The notes beneath the pieces were generated by a model. It saw only the letters and a program-made list of their open reading frames with translations, did no database searches and was not told the origin of the DNA. Source: Candidatus Poribacteria bacterium (GTDB lineage: Bacteria > Poribacteria > WGA-4E > PCPOR2b). Taken from it: a DNA stretch of 59,081 nucleotides. Made by a program: the position numbers and the translations under genes. Every line of letters begins with the position of its first letter. Within the stretch, counting starts at the first letter, position 1. Below are positions 26,346-33,935 of the stretch, one piece after another. Location: positions 1-59,081 of the forward strand of contig PYIZ01000016.1 in the NCBI GenBank assembly GCA_003635265.1. Direction: 5' to 3'.

Positions 26346-27326
26346 ATGCTCAATTACATCATACGCCGCACCCTTTACGCGATCCCGATCTTAGTCGGAG
26401 TCAACCTTATCACTTTTGTGCTCTTTTTCATTGTCAACTCTCCTGACGACATGGCACGAATGATTCTTGGGGAGAAAAATATTACCCAAGAAGATGTAGA
26501 CCGCTGGAAGCGCGACCGCGGCTATCATCTACCCCTGTTTCTCAACACCGAAGAATCTGGGTTCTCAGTTTTCACACAGACAATCTTCTCCCAGAAAGCC
26601 ATGCGGCTCTTTCTGTTTGACTTCGGCAAGTCAGATCGGAACAACATCGACATCGGCTACCAGATCTCCCGCCGGATGTGGGCAAGCCTTGCTATCGCTA
26701 TACCGACCTTTATTATAGGCTTGCTCGTCAACATCACCTGTTCGATGATTATCGCTTACTACCGTGCAACCTATGTTGATTTCTGGGGAACGATTGTTGC
26801 CGTGATTCTTATGTCAATCTCCACGCTCTTTTATATTATCGCTGGACAATGGCTGTTTGGCAAAATGCTCCGTCTATTCCCGATTTCCGGTTATGATACC
26901 GGTGTGAATATGCTGAAGTTTGTGTTTCTGCCCGCAGTTATCGGCGTTATTAGTGGGGTTGGCACCGGCGTCCGTTTCTACCGTACCATTTTCCTCGAAG
27001 AGGTGAACCGGGACTATGTGCGGACCGCGCGTGCGAAGGGACTCGGCGAGGGTATCGTGCTGTTCAAGCACGCCTTGAAGAACGCGATGATTCCCATCTT
27101 GACAAACGTGGTGTTAGCAATTCCGTTTCTCTTCATGGGCAGCCTTGTGATGGAGAACTTTTTCTCAATTCCCGGGCTGGGTAGTTTTACCATTGATGCT
27201 ATCAACGCACAAGATTTCGCGATTGTTCGCAGCATGGTTTATCTGGGTTCGGTGCTGTATATCGTGGGCTTGCTATTGACGGACATCAGTTATACGCTCG
27301 TTGACCCCCGGATCCGATTGCAATAA
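26346..27326 (+). CDS. DppB/OppB-type ABC transporter permease
   Basis: A 326-residue inner-membrane permease: N-terminal MLNYIIRRTLYAIPILVGV, several membrane helices, and the EAA loop DYVRTARAKGLGEGIVLFKH. A C-terminal FFSIPGLGSFTIDAINAQD and DPRIRLQ follow. All are typical of dipeptide/oligopeptide permease subunit B. A DppC partner and ATPases are missing next to it; the only other transport gene nearby is the solute-binding protein on the opposite strand at 29269. The ATG lies two bases after a TnpB-type hairpin, whose GGCGGGG arm may act as the ribosome-binding site. A terminator follows. Confidence 0.92.
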   Translation: MLNYIIRRTLYAIPILVGVNLITFVLFFIVNSPDDMARMILGEKNITQEDVDRWKRDRGYHLPLFLNTEESGFSVFTQTIFSQKAMRLFLFDFGKSDRNNIDIGYQISRRMWASLAIAIPTFIIGLLVNITCSMIIAYYRATYVDFWGTIVAVILMSISTLFYIIAGQWLFGKMLRLFPISGYDTGVNMLKFVFLPAVIGVISGVGTGVRFYRTIFLEEVNRDYVRTARAKGLGEGIVLFKHALKNAMIPILTNVVLAIPFLFMGSLVMENFFSIPGLGSFTIDAINAQDFAIVRSMVYLGSVLYIVGLLLTDISYTLVDPRIRLQ

Positions 27327-27333
27327 CCGAAGG

Positions 27334-27365
27334 GAAACCGAATTTTTTCTTGAAAATTCGGTTTC
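27334..27365 (+). terminator. Rho-independent terminator after the ABC permease
   Basis: A strong stem pairs GAAACCGAATTTT with AAAATTCGGTTTC across a short loop, then runs into TTTCTT. It lies eight bases after the permease stop codon, which separates the permease from the FG-GAP gene. Confidence 0.8.
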
Positions 27366-27445
27366 TTTCTTCTGCCCCGGGTCTGTGTTACACGATTTCT
27401 TAACATGAGTTACCGAAAAAACTGGAAAAGCCAGAAAGGTTGAAA

Positions 27446-29209
27446 ATGAGTATTGATCAACAGGGTAGTTTACAACGGACACTTGTAGGCTGGATTTGCG
27501 CGATCCTGTCAGTTCAAGTGCTGTGCATTTCCCCCCCTCTCTTCGCTCAATCTTCAAATTCCTCCGTTATCTTCAAAGATGTCACAGAGGCAGCAGGTAT
27601 TAATTTTGTGCATTCATTTGGGAAACGCTCATCTCTGCTGCCCGAAGATGTCGGTTCTGGCGCAGCCTTCGCCGACTACAATAATGACGGTCACATTGAC
27701 CTTTACGTTGTCAACAACCCCGGTCCAATCGATGCGGAAATCACGGAGGCATCGCCGGGAAATGTGCTGTATCGCAACAATGGTGATGGCACATTTACCG
27801 ATGTCACCGAGGAAGCGGGGGTTGGTGATCGTGGCTACGGCATGGGCTGCGTTTTCGGGGATTATGACAACGACGGGGATCTGGACCTCTATGTCACGAA
27901 CTATGAGCAAAATGTGTTGTATCGCAACAACGGCGATGGCACATTTACCGATGTCACCGAGGAGGCAGGTGTTGGCGATACGCGATGGGGAACGGGTGCC
28001 GCATTCGGCGATTATGATAATGACGGGGACCTGGATCTTTACGTTCCCAACTATATCGAACACGATCTCGACAAATTGGCAGAAGACCAAAAGACATCAA
28101 TGCAGTACGGGCAATCTGTGCCGCGTATATTGAACCCGCACTCCTTCGATCCGCAGGACAATGTGCTGTATCGGAACAACGGTGACGGCACCTTCACAGA
28201 TGTCACCGTAGAACTGGGCGTCGAATCCCCCGGCGGACGCAGCCTACAAGCTATCTTCACTGACTTCGATCTGGACGGCGATCTGGAGCTCTATGTCGCC
28301 AATGACCTGTCACCCAACTTCCTCTATCGCAACAACGGCGATGGCACATTCACAGACATAAGCGATGCGTCGTGGGCGGCGGATTTTCGTGGATCAATGG
28401 GGCTTGCAACAGGCGACTACGATGGCGACGGCGATCTCGACCTTTTCATGAGCCACTGGATCGAGCAGGAAAACGCTCTATACAGCAACATGTGGCAAGA
28501 GGAAGGAGCAATAGGCGGAGAATCCCCGAAAGCGGGAGAAACGCGCCCCATCCACCTCGTGGATGACTCCTACGGCGCATCGCTCGGTGAAGAAAGCCTT
28601 AAATATGTGGGGTGGGGGACAGATCTGTTCGACTACGATAACGATGGCGACCTCGATATTTTTGTCGCCAACGGGCACACCTTCCAGTATCTCGACAATT
28701 ACGATCTGCTCATCCCGCAGAAGGATCAGTTTTTTCGTTACGAGGGCGATGGCATCTTCTCCGATGTATCAGCAGCGACTGGTGTTGCTGCGATGCCCTA
28801 CCGAGTGGGACGTGGCACCGCTTTTGGGGACTACGATAACGATGGCGACGTCGATATCTTTATCGTCAACAATCACGGTCCCGCAGTTTTATTCCGAAAC
28901 GAAGGGGGCAACCGCAACAACTGGCTGCAGGTCAAACTAATTGGCACGAAAGGCAACCGTGATGCCGTCGGGGCAAGGATTCGACTCAAGGCGGGAGATC
29001 GGATACAGCTTCGTGAAATCAACGCCGGCGCAAGCTATCTATCCTTCAACAGTTTGACTGCTGAATTCGGACTCGCGCAAGAAACTACAGTCGATTGGAT
29101 TGAGGTGATCTGGTTAGGCGGGGATACCGAGCGCTTCACCGGTATCGATGTAAATCAGCGGGTGGTGTTGACCGAGGGAAGTGGAACTCAGAATCCAATC
29201 TCGGATTAA
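27446..29209 (+). CDS. Secreted FG-GAP/VCBS repeat protein with ASPIC/UnbV C-terminus
   Basis: A 587-residue secreted protein. The signal sequence (core LVGWICAILSVQVLCISPPL) ends near LFAQ. At least five FG-GAP/VCBS units follow, each carrying a calcium-binding type DYDNDGDLDLYV or similar, alternating with LYRNNGDGTFTDVT. The end (from about residue 490) is the ASPIC/UnbV domain, with NNWLQVKLIGTKGNRDAVGA. Such proteins are thought to be propeller-type surface proteins. The first units are almost identical in DNA, with starts at 27761, 27911 and 28160. The ATG at 27446 follows AAAGG. Confidence 0.9.
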   Translation: MSIDQQGSLQRTLVGWICAILSVQVLCISPPLFAQSSNSSVIFKDVTEAAGINFVHSFGKRSSLLPEDVGSGAAFADYNNDGHIDLYVVNNPGPIDAEITEASPGNVLYRNNGDGTFTDVTEEAGVGDRGYGMGCVFGDYDNDGDLDLYVTNYEQNVLYRNNGDGTFTDVTEEAGVGDTRWGTGAAFGDYDNDGDLDLYVPNYIEHDLDKLAEDQKTSMQYGQSVPRILNPHSFDPQDNVLYRNNGDGTFTDVTVELGVESPGGRSLQAIFTDFDLDGDLELYVANDLSPNFLYRNNGDGTFTDISDASWAADFRGSMGLATGDYDGDGDLDLFMSHWIEQENALYSNMWQEEGAIGGESPKAGETRPIHLVDDSYGASLGEESLKYVGWGTDLFDYDNDGDLDIFVANGHTFQYLDNYDLLIPQKDQFFRYEGDGIFSDVSAATGVAAMPYRVGRGTAFGDYDNDGDVDIFIVNNHGPAVLFRNEGGNRNNWLQVKLIGTKGNRDAVGARIRLKAGDRIQLREINAGASYLSFNSLTAEFGLAQETTVDWIEVIWLGGDTERFTGIDVNQRVVLTEGSGTQNPISD

Positions 29210-29224
29210 ACAAATAACGCAGAG

Positions 29225-29257
29225 AGAAACCGAGTTTTTGTCAAAAACTCGGTTTCT
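29225..29257. terminator. Bidirectional terminator between convergent genes
   Basis: A stem pairs AGAAACCGAGTTTTT with AAAAACTCGGTTTCT across a three-base loop. It lies between the FG-GAP stop (29209) and the solute-binding protein stop (29269), with T-rich flanks on both strands, so it can end transcription from both sides. Its arm resembles that of 27334-27365. Confidence 0.8.
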
Positions 29258-29268
29258 GTTGTACCCTC

Positions 29269-31485
29269 CTACCTACCGCGTTCCCGCCGCCAGATTGTCA
29301 CTACTGCTGGAATCGTTCCAATAATCAGAAATCCGATAACACTCCAGATGGGCCAAAGGACCGGCTGATTCCATTCTCCCTGCCGTTGGGCGCGCAATGT
29401 ACTGTCGATACGCTGATATTTGAGGGTATTGTACCCGGTGGTATTTGGTTTCCCATTTTTCATCCATTCGTGATAAAGGCTGAAATTAACACGGTGATAG
29501 GCAAACACCCAAGGGGCGTCCTGTTGCAAGATTGACTTCATCTGGCGGATAATCCGGAGCCGTTCAGGTGAGTTATCCATGTTTTGCATTTTATCAAACA
29601 GCCGATTGTATTCTGGATTGTCGTAATTTGAGACATTCTCGCCATCAAATTTGGACTTGCTGTTCGGTCCGTAAAGCAGAAAGAGGAAGTTTTCTGGATC
29701 CGGATAGTCGGCGTGCCAACCCCACATAAGAATCTGAGAACTTCCATTTCTCGCCTTGTCTCGAAAACGGTTGTAATCCGTTGTTCGTACTTCCAACGTA
29801 ATGTCAATGAGTTCAAACCGCTTACGCACCCAATTCAGGAATGAGGTCGCTGCTGGTCCAGTTCGGTAGTTGTCAAAATAAAGGATGAGCGGATTCCCAC
29901 TTCTGTCTTGACCGCCGGGGTATCCTGCCTCGGCGAGAAGTTGACGGGCGTTCTCTAATGACTTGCGAGTTGCCCCCTGTTCCGCATCCCAACTATAAAC
30001 GTATGGATTGATCCCGATTTCGCCCTCCTCATATCCGAATATACCGGGCGGGATCGGGTTGTGTGAAGGGATACCGCGTCCGTTGAGAAAGATTTCGATG
30101 TATTCCTCATAATCCAACGCGATCGAGATTGCCTGACGGAGTTTCTGCCGATCCTCAGTATAGCCGCCGACCACATCGTCGAGCATATTGAACGCAAGAT
30201 AGATTGTGGTTACATCTACATTTGTTTGTAGTAGGATATTTCGGGACTGCAAAAGCTCGCTCGTCCGTGGGTCACCGGTATCGGAGAACGTGATCGCCTG
30301 ATCAAAGGTATCCGAGGAGATGCCAGAGGCATCGTAATATCCTTGTAGAAACTTAGCCCAGCGGGGAATATACTCCTTTTCCAGCTTGTAGACTGCTTTG
30401 GGGATCAACGGCAATGTTGCACCTGCATCGGCAAGCAACCCTGCTTCTCTATCACCAACTTCTCCTTCTGTAGGGTATAATTCGGTGTGAAAATTCTCGT
30501 TGCGGACGAGGATAATCTCCTTGTGCGGCTTGAAGGTATCAAGGCGATAGGGACCCGTCCCGATTGGAAATCGATCGATTGTGATATTCCGATCTTTCAG
30601 CGCGGTCTGCTCATAAAAGGCGATAACTTCCTTGGGCATCGGTGCAAAGAAAGGCATTGCCAGCCAATAAATGAATTGTGGATATTTGGTTTGAAGAATG
30701 ATTTGATAGGTGTAACGGTCAACGACATTGACTCCCGGAAACGGGAAGGCATCTATATCCAAGGAGATAGGATTCTCCCGTTCATCGACCGCTTGGTTAT
30801 AGGTAGCACCCGCCGCAGCCTGGCGTTTCTCACGCTCTGTCTCTAGCGCCTCTCGTAATGCTTGAGCATATTCGCCCATGCCCAAGATATAATTATCCAA
30901 TAGGCTTAAGAGAGGGCAAGCGACCCTCGGATCTGCGAGTCGCTTAATCTGGTGAACGTAATCGTTGGCGATTAGTTCCTGTGTGCCTGTTTCAGGAAAA
31001 TCTCTCACTTCATAGACCCCTTTTACATCGTCGGCTGTCAACCTGTGGTAACGGAAATTCCCCGCTGCGTCCTTCGCAAAGCACGGATGTAGCTGATACT
31101 GGATTCCGGGACGGATACGAATCTCATACACCGCTGTTGCAACCTGTTCAGGGGCGACATCATCCGGCAACGGATTTCCTTCGGGGTCAAAATAACGCGG
31201 TTTCGGCACGGATTCAGCCGTTAGTGGGATAAGTTGATATGGGCGTTTGAGGTAGTGGTACTGGAGCGGGGGTTCGTAGATCTGCTGAATAAAGCGGTAC
31301 TCACCTGAACTGTACGAAATTGCTGGGTCCAGATGTTTCGGCTCCTCCGAGAAAGTGCTATAGTAGATTTCCTGTCTCTGCTCTGAAGCCGGATAGGGAT
31401 TGTTGGGGATACACCCCGTTCCCCAAATGACAAGGGCAATGAGCCAAAGTCGGCTCAAAATGTGTTGCAATTCGTGTCGTGTCAT
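29269..31485 (-). CDS. ABC transporter solute-binding lipoprotein, family 5 (peptide type)
   Basis: A 738-residue solute-binding protein. The signal sequence LWLIALVIWGTGC is a lipobox, so it is a lipoprotein. Hallmarks are EEPKHLDPAISYSSGEY, the RIRPGIQYQLHPCF segment, DRFPIGTGPYRL, and RQAISIALDYEEYI. It is larger than typical DppA/OppA (about 540). Unusually, it ends with a hydrophobic helix VLWPIWSVIGFLIIGTIPAV and a basic tail, giving a second membrane anchor. Its promoter region contains the inverted TnpB-type hairpin at 31530. The DppB-like permease at 26346 is the obvious partner but faces the other way. Confidence 0.88.
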   Translation of the reverse strand: MTRHELQHILSRLWLIALVIWGTGCIPNNPYPASEQRQEIYYSTFSEEPKHLDPAISYSSGEYRFIQQIYEPPLQYHYLKRPYQLIPLTAESVPKPRYFDPEGNPLPDDVAPEQVATAVYEIRIRPGIQYQLHPCFAKDAAGNFRYHRLTADDVKGVYEVRDFPETGTQELIANDYVHQIKRLADPRVACPLLSLLDNYILGMGEYAQALREALETEREKRQAAAGATYNQAVDERENPISLDIDAFPFPGVNVVDRYTYQIILQTKYPQFIYWLAMPFFAPMPKEVIAFYEQTALKDRNITIDRFPIGTGPYRLDTFKPHKEIILVRNENFHTELYPTEGEVGDREAGLLADAGATLPLIPKAVYKLEKEYIPRWAKFLQGYYDASGISSDTFDQAITFSDTGDPRTSELLQSRNILLQTNVDVTTIYLAFNMLDDVVGGYTEDRQKLRQAISIALDYEEYIEIFLNGRGIPSHNPIPPGIFGYEEGEIGINPYVYSWDAEQGATRKSLENARQLLAEAGYPGGQDRSGNPLILYFDNYRTGPAATSFLNWVRKRFELIDITLEVRTTDYNRFRDKARNGSSQILMWGWHADYPDPENFLFLLYGPNSKSKFDGENVSNYDNPEYNRLFDKMQNMDNSPERLRIIRQMKSILQQDAPWVFAYHRVNFSLYHEWMKNGKPNTTGYNTLKYQRIDSTLRAQRQGEWNQPVLWPIWSVIGFLIIGTIPAVVTIWRRERGR

Positions 31486-31529
31486 GAAGTTTCTCTACAA
31501 TTGCGTCAGCTAGGTGAATTTGAGGACTG

Positions 31530-31580
31530 GTCAGTTACCTCGCCCTAAAGGACGGGGCTTCCACTGCTAAGATTTTGGTG
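31530..31580 (-). repeat. Solo TnpB-type (IS200/IS605) terminal hairpin, copy 2
   Basis: The inverted counterpart of copy 1: on the minus strand it reads CACCAAAATCTTAGCAGTGG, AAGCCCCGTCCTTTAGGGCG, AGGTAACTGAC. It lies 45 bases upstream of the start codon of the solute-binding protein. Together with copy 1 it brackets a segment of about 5.2 kb in inverted orientation. Confidence 0.8.
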
Positions 31581-31684
31581 AAGGTATTTGGTCAGTTGAC
31601 AGAATATCTGTGCTACGGCGGTTCTGTCAACAAAAAAATGCGATTCTGTAAATTTCGCCATTGGTAATGAATTCCCAAAAATGC

Positions 31685-31713
31685 TTGAATCAATTAAAGG
31701 ATTGTGATATACT
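31685..31713 (+). promoter_or_regulatory. Sigma70-type promoter of microcompartment cluster 1
   Basis: TTGAAT (31685-31690), 17 bp, TATACT (31708-31713). It lies about 85 bp before the shell protein start, which itself is preceded by AGGAGG. A second TATACT-like hexamer lies about 30 bp further downstream, with no good -35. Confidence 0.6.
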
Positions 31714-31797
31714 GCTATAACGACTTTAGGATTATCTGTTATACTTTAAGGTGAAGCACAATTGATAACTGTCAATTAGGAGGTAACAATATCGATC

Positions 31798-32130
31798 ATG
31801 GCTGGTGAGGCTTTAGGTTTGGTTGAAACGAGAGGGTTGGTTGGAAGCATTGAAGCGGCTGACGCGATGGTCAAAGCAGCGAATGTTCAACTTATCGGCT
31901 ATGAGAAGATTGGTGGCGGATATGTTACGGTCATGGTTCGCGGTGATGTCGGTGCAGTCAAAGCAGCCACAGATGCCGGTGCAGAAGCAGCGGCACGAGT
32001 TGGAGAAGTTGTATCGGTCCACGTTATCCCACGACCACATGCAGATGTTGAATCGGTTTTACCCGTCCAAGAACAGTCCGATGACAACGCGCTGACCATT
32101 GATATTGCCAACGGTGAAGAAGCAAATTGA
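31798..32130 (+). CDS. Bacterial microcompartment shell protein (BMC-H)
   Basis: A 110-residue single-BMC-domain (PF00936) hexamer-forming shell protein: [20 protein letters not shown], then [20 protein letters not shown], where IGGG forms the expected pore loop, and [19 protein letters not shown], then [13 protein letters not shown]. Relative to the 90-residue paralogue at 56715 it carries an acidic C-terminal tail of about 20 residues. Upstream lie AGGAGG and a promoter. It heads a three-gene operon with PduL and the flavoprotein. Confidence 0.96.
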   Translation: MAGEALGLVETRGLVGSIEAADAMVKAANVQLIGYEKIGGGYVTVMVRGDVGAVKAATDAGAEAAARVGEVVSVHVIPRPHADVESVLPVQEQSDDNALTIDIANGEEAN

Positions 32131-32151
32131 TGGAGTTAGGAAAGATAGCGG

Positions 32152-32889
32152 ATGAATGACAAGGCACTCATTGAACTGGTCACTCATAAAGTGCTTGAAC
32201 AATTGGAGCAGGTTGCTTTGAATCCCGATGCAATCGGGAGCGAAGACCCCTGTGGTGGCTGTGCCTTGCGAAGCTGCGCGGCTGGGCAGCGCGCTTGTGA
32301 CACTGTTGTTCAACAGCAGCGAATTCCGGTTGGTGTTTCAGCGCGACACGCGCACGTAACTCAAGAACACTTAGAGATCTTATATGGCGAGGGACATCAA
32401 TTAATCGTTCACGCCCCTTTATACCAACCCGGTGCATTCGCGGCGAAAGAGACACTAACCGTTGTTGGACGACGTATGCAAGCAATTGAGGGGCTTCGGA
32501 TTCTCGGTCCCGTGAGGGATTATTCTCAGGTTGAGCTGGCACAGACTGATGCGATTCGCTTGGGATTAAATCCACCAATACGCGATTCGGGCGATCTTAC
32601 CGGTTCCGAGTCAATTGTATTGATTGGTCCTCAAGGGTCTATTCACTTAGAAGAGGGTGCAATCTGCGCGACGCGGCATATTCACATGACTCCTCAAGAT
32701 GCCGAAAATTGGGGTATACGTGAAGGGGATCTGTTAAAAGTGCGGATTCCCGGCGAACGCGCTTTGACCTTTGAAAACATTCATCCAAAAATCTCACCAA
32801 GCTATGTACCGCAGATGCATCTAGATACAGATGACGCTAACGCTGCCGGTTTGCAGGGAGGAGAAGGCGTCGAGTTGCTGGAAGATTAG
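32152..32889 (+). CDS. pduL: PduL-type phosphotransacylase with Cys-rich N-terminus
   Basis: A 245-residue microcompartment phosphotransacylase that interconverts acyl-CoA and acyl-phosphate. Two half-domains carry the zinc-binding motifs VGVSARHAHVT and ATRHIHMTPQDAENWGIREG. Residues 1-20 form an amphipathic helix like an encapsulation peptide (ALIELVTHKVLEQLEQV). Between this helix and the first domain is an unusual cluster, C34-x2-C37-x4-C42-x6-C49, not needed for PduL activity. It could bind zinc or an Fe-S cluster. It lies 21 bases after the shell gene and ten bases before the flavoprotein gene. Confidence 0.93.
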   Translation: MNDKALIELVTHKVLEQLEQVALNPDAIGSEDPCGGCALRSCAAGQRACDTVVQQQRIPVGVSARHAHVTQEHLEILYGEGHQLIVHAPLYQPGAFAAKETLTVVGRRMQAIEGLRILGPVRDYSQVELAQTDAIRLGLNPPIRDSGDLTGSESIVLIGPQGSIHLEEGAICATRHIHMTPQDAENWGIREGDLLKVRIPGERALTFENIHPKISPSYVPQMHLDTDDANAAGLQGGEGVELLED

Positions 32890-32899
32890 GGGTGTCTAA

Positions 32900-33658
32900 G
32901 TGGAGTTCAGTCCAGAAATAATTCGGCGGATTGAAGTAGAAGTAGCGAAAGTTCTCAACCAACAAGGACTTGCTTTGACTTCTCCCCAATCCGATAAACG
33001 GATTCTGGCGATATTCGATGCCACTGAAGTCAATCTTGCACGTCCTCTGGAACAACTTGATAAATGTATTCAGGGTGGCTATGTCGTTACAGCTATGTTG
33101 TCAGAGATAGCCACTAAAATCCTAGACATCTCACGTATCCGATCTGTATGCGGGCAAGAACGGATTTTTATAGCCGATGAAATTACAAACCTCCAGCCTT
33201 TTACCGAAGGTTTCTCCTTAATCGTTATTCCGACGCTATCGTGCACGATGGCAGCGAAACTGAGTTTGGGCATGGCAGATACACCGTGTGCTTACCTTGT
33301 ATTCCAAGGGTTGCTTCGGGGGAATAGGGTAATAGCGACGGTTGATGGCTTTGAAATCTCAGATGAGTCTGCAATCCCACCTGAAATTTCAAAGTTAGGG
33401 AAAAATTACATTAAAACCCTGTCGGATTTTGGGATTCAATTTGTTGTTACCGATCAGATTGCTGAGACAGTTCTAAGTGACGGTACACACCATTTTAACC
33501 CGGAATTAGTAGGGGGACAGAACATTATCACCGCTTCGGTGATTGCTGGGCTTCCACCAAATGTGCGTGAATTTGGTTACACGAACCCAGCGATTATTAC
33601 ACCGCTTGCGCGGGATTTAGCAGCCCGAAAGGGGATTCGACTCGTGGCAAGGGATTAA
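32900..33658 (+). CDS. Microcompartment-associated flavoprotein (PF02441-like)
   Basis: A 252-residue protein of the phosphopantothenoylcysteine-decarboxylase-like flavoprotein fold. A Rossmann-type region (KRILAIFDATEVNLARPLEQ), then GFSLIVIPTLSCTMAAKLSL, and GMADTPCAYLVFQGLLRGNR are typical of the flavoproteins encoded in BMC loci. The first 20 residues (EIIRRIEVEVAKVLNQQ) are an amphipathic helix resembling the encapsulation peptides of PduL and the aldehyde dehydrogenase here, so it is probably cargo. The start is GTG at 32900. Its reaction is unknown; a redox role in cofactor recycling is plausible. Confidence 0.82.
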   Translation: MEFSPEIIRRIEVEVAKVLNQQGLALTSPQSDKRILAIFDATEVNLARPLEQLDKCIQGGYVVTAMLSEIATKILDISRIRSVCGQERIFIADEITNLQPFTEGFSLIVIPTLSCTMAAKLSLGMADTPCAYLVFQGLLRGNRVIATVDGFEISDESAIPPEISKLGKNYIKTLSDFGIQFVVTDQIAETVLSDGTHHFNPELVGGQNIITASVIAGLPPNVREFGYTNPAIITPLARDLAARKGIRLVARD

Positions 33659-33835
33659 AACGGGCGAATCAATATTTGGTATCGCTTTTGCCACAGTTAT
33701 GTATCTCTATTGCTACGATTTGGTCACAACGGGCACCAGATCTCTTTGTCCCTGTTGAACAGACAGGGCTTAAATCAAGTATGGCATCTAAATTGCTATT
33801 GACAGATTACGAATTCTATTGGTGGATAACGTCAA

Positions 33836-33887
33836 GTTCGCTCATGGACTGTGATTGTCATGAGCGAACTCCTTGCATTGTGCAAGG
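33836..33887 (+). other. Two adjacent hairpins in the leader of the RS-rich protein gene
   Basis: GTTCGCTCATG (33836-33846) pairs perfectly with CATGAGCGAAC (33859-33869). Next to it, CCTTGCA/TGCAAGG forms a small hairpin (33871-33887). They lie between the flavoprotein stop and the RS-rich protein start, about 50 bp before the latter. They may be mRNA leader structure or the end of the microcompartment operon; the T-run of a terminator is absent. Confidence 0.5.
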
Positions 33888-33935
33888 AAGTCACGAAAAT
33901 CCGCTGTGCTAGGTGCACCAAAAAGGAGAGTTTCC

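Noticed and set aside
27629..28090. A 153-codon minus-strand frame with internal repeats (VIVGDIEVQIPVVVI-like units)
   Set aside because: It is the antisense shadow of the FG-GAP tandem repeats; repeats on one strand force repeats on the other.
27761..28400. Regularly spaced repeats that could suggest a CRISPR array
   Set aside because: The repeats are in frame within a coding sequence, spaced by whole codons, and the intervening sequence codes for the same protein fold.
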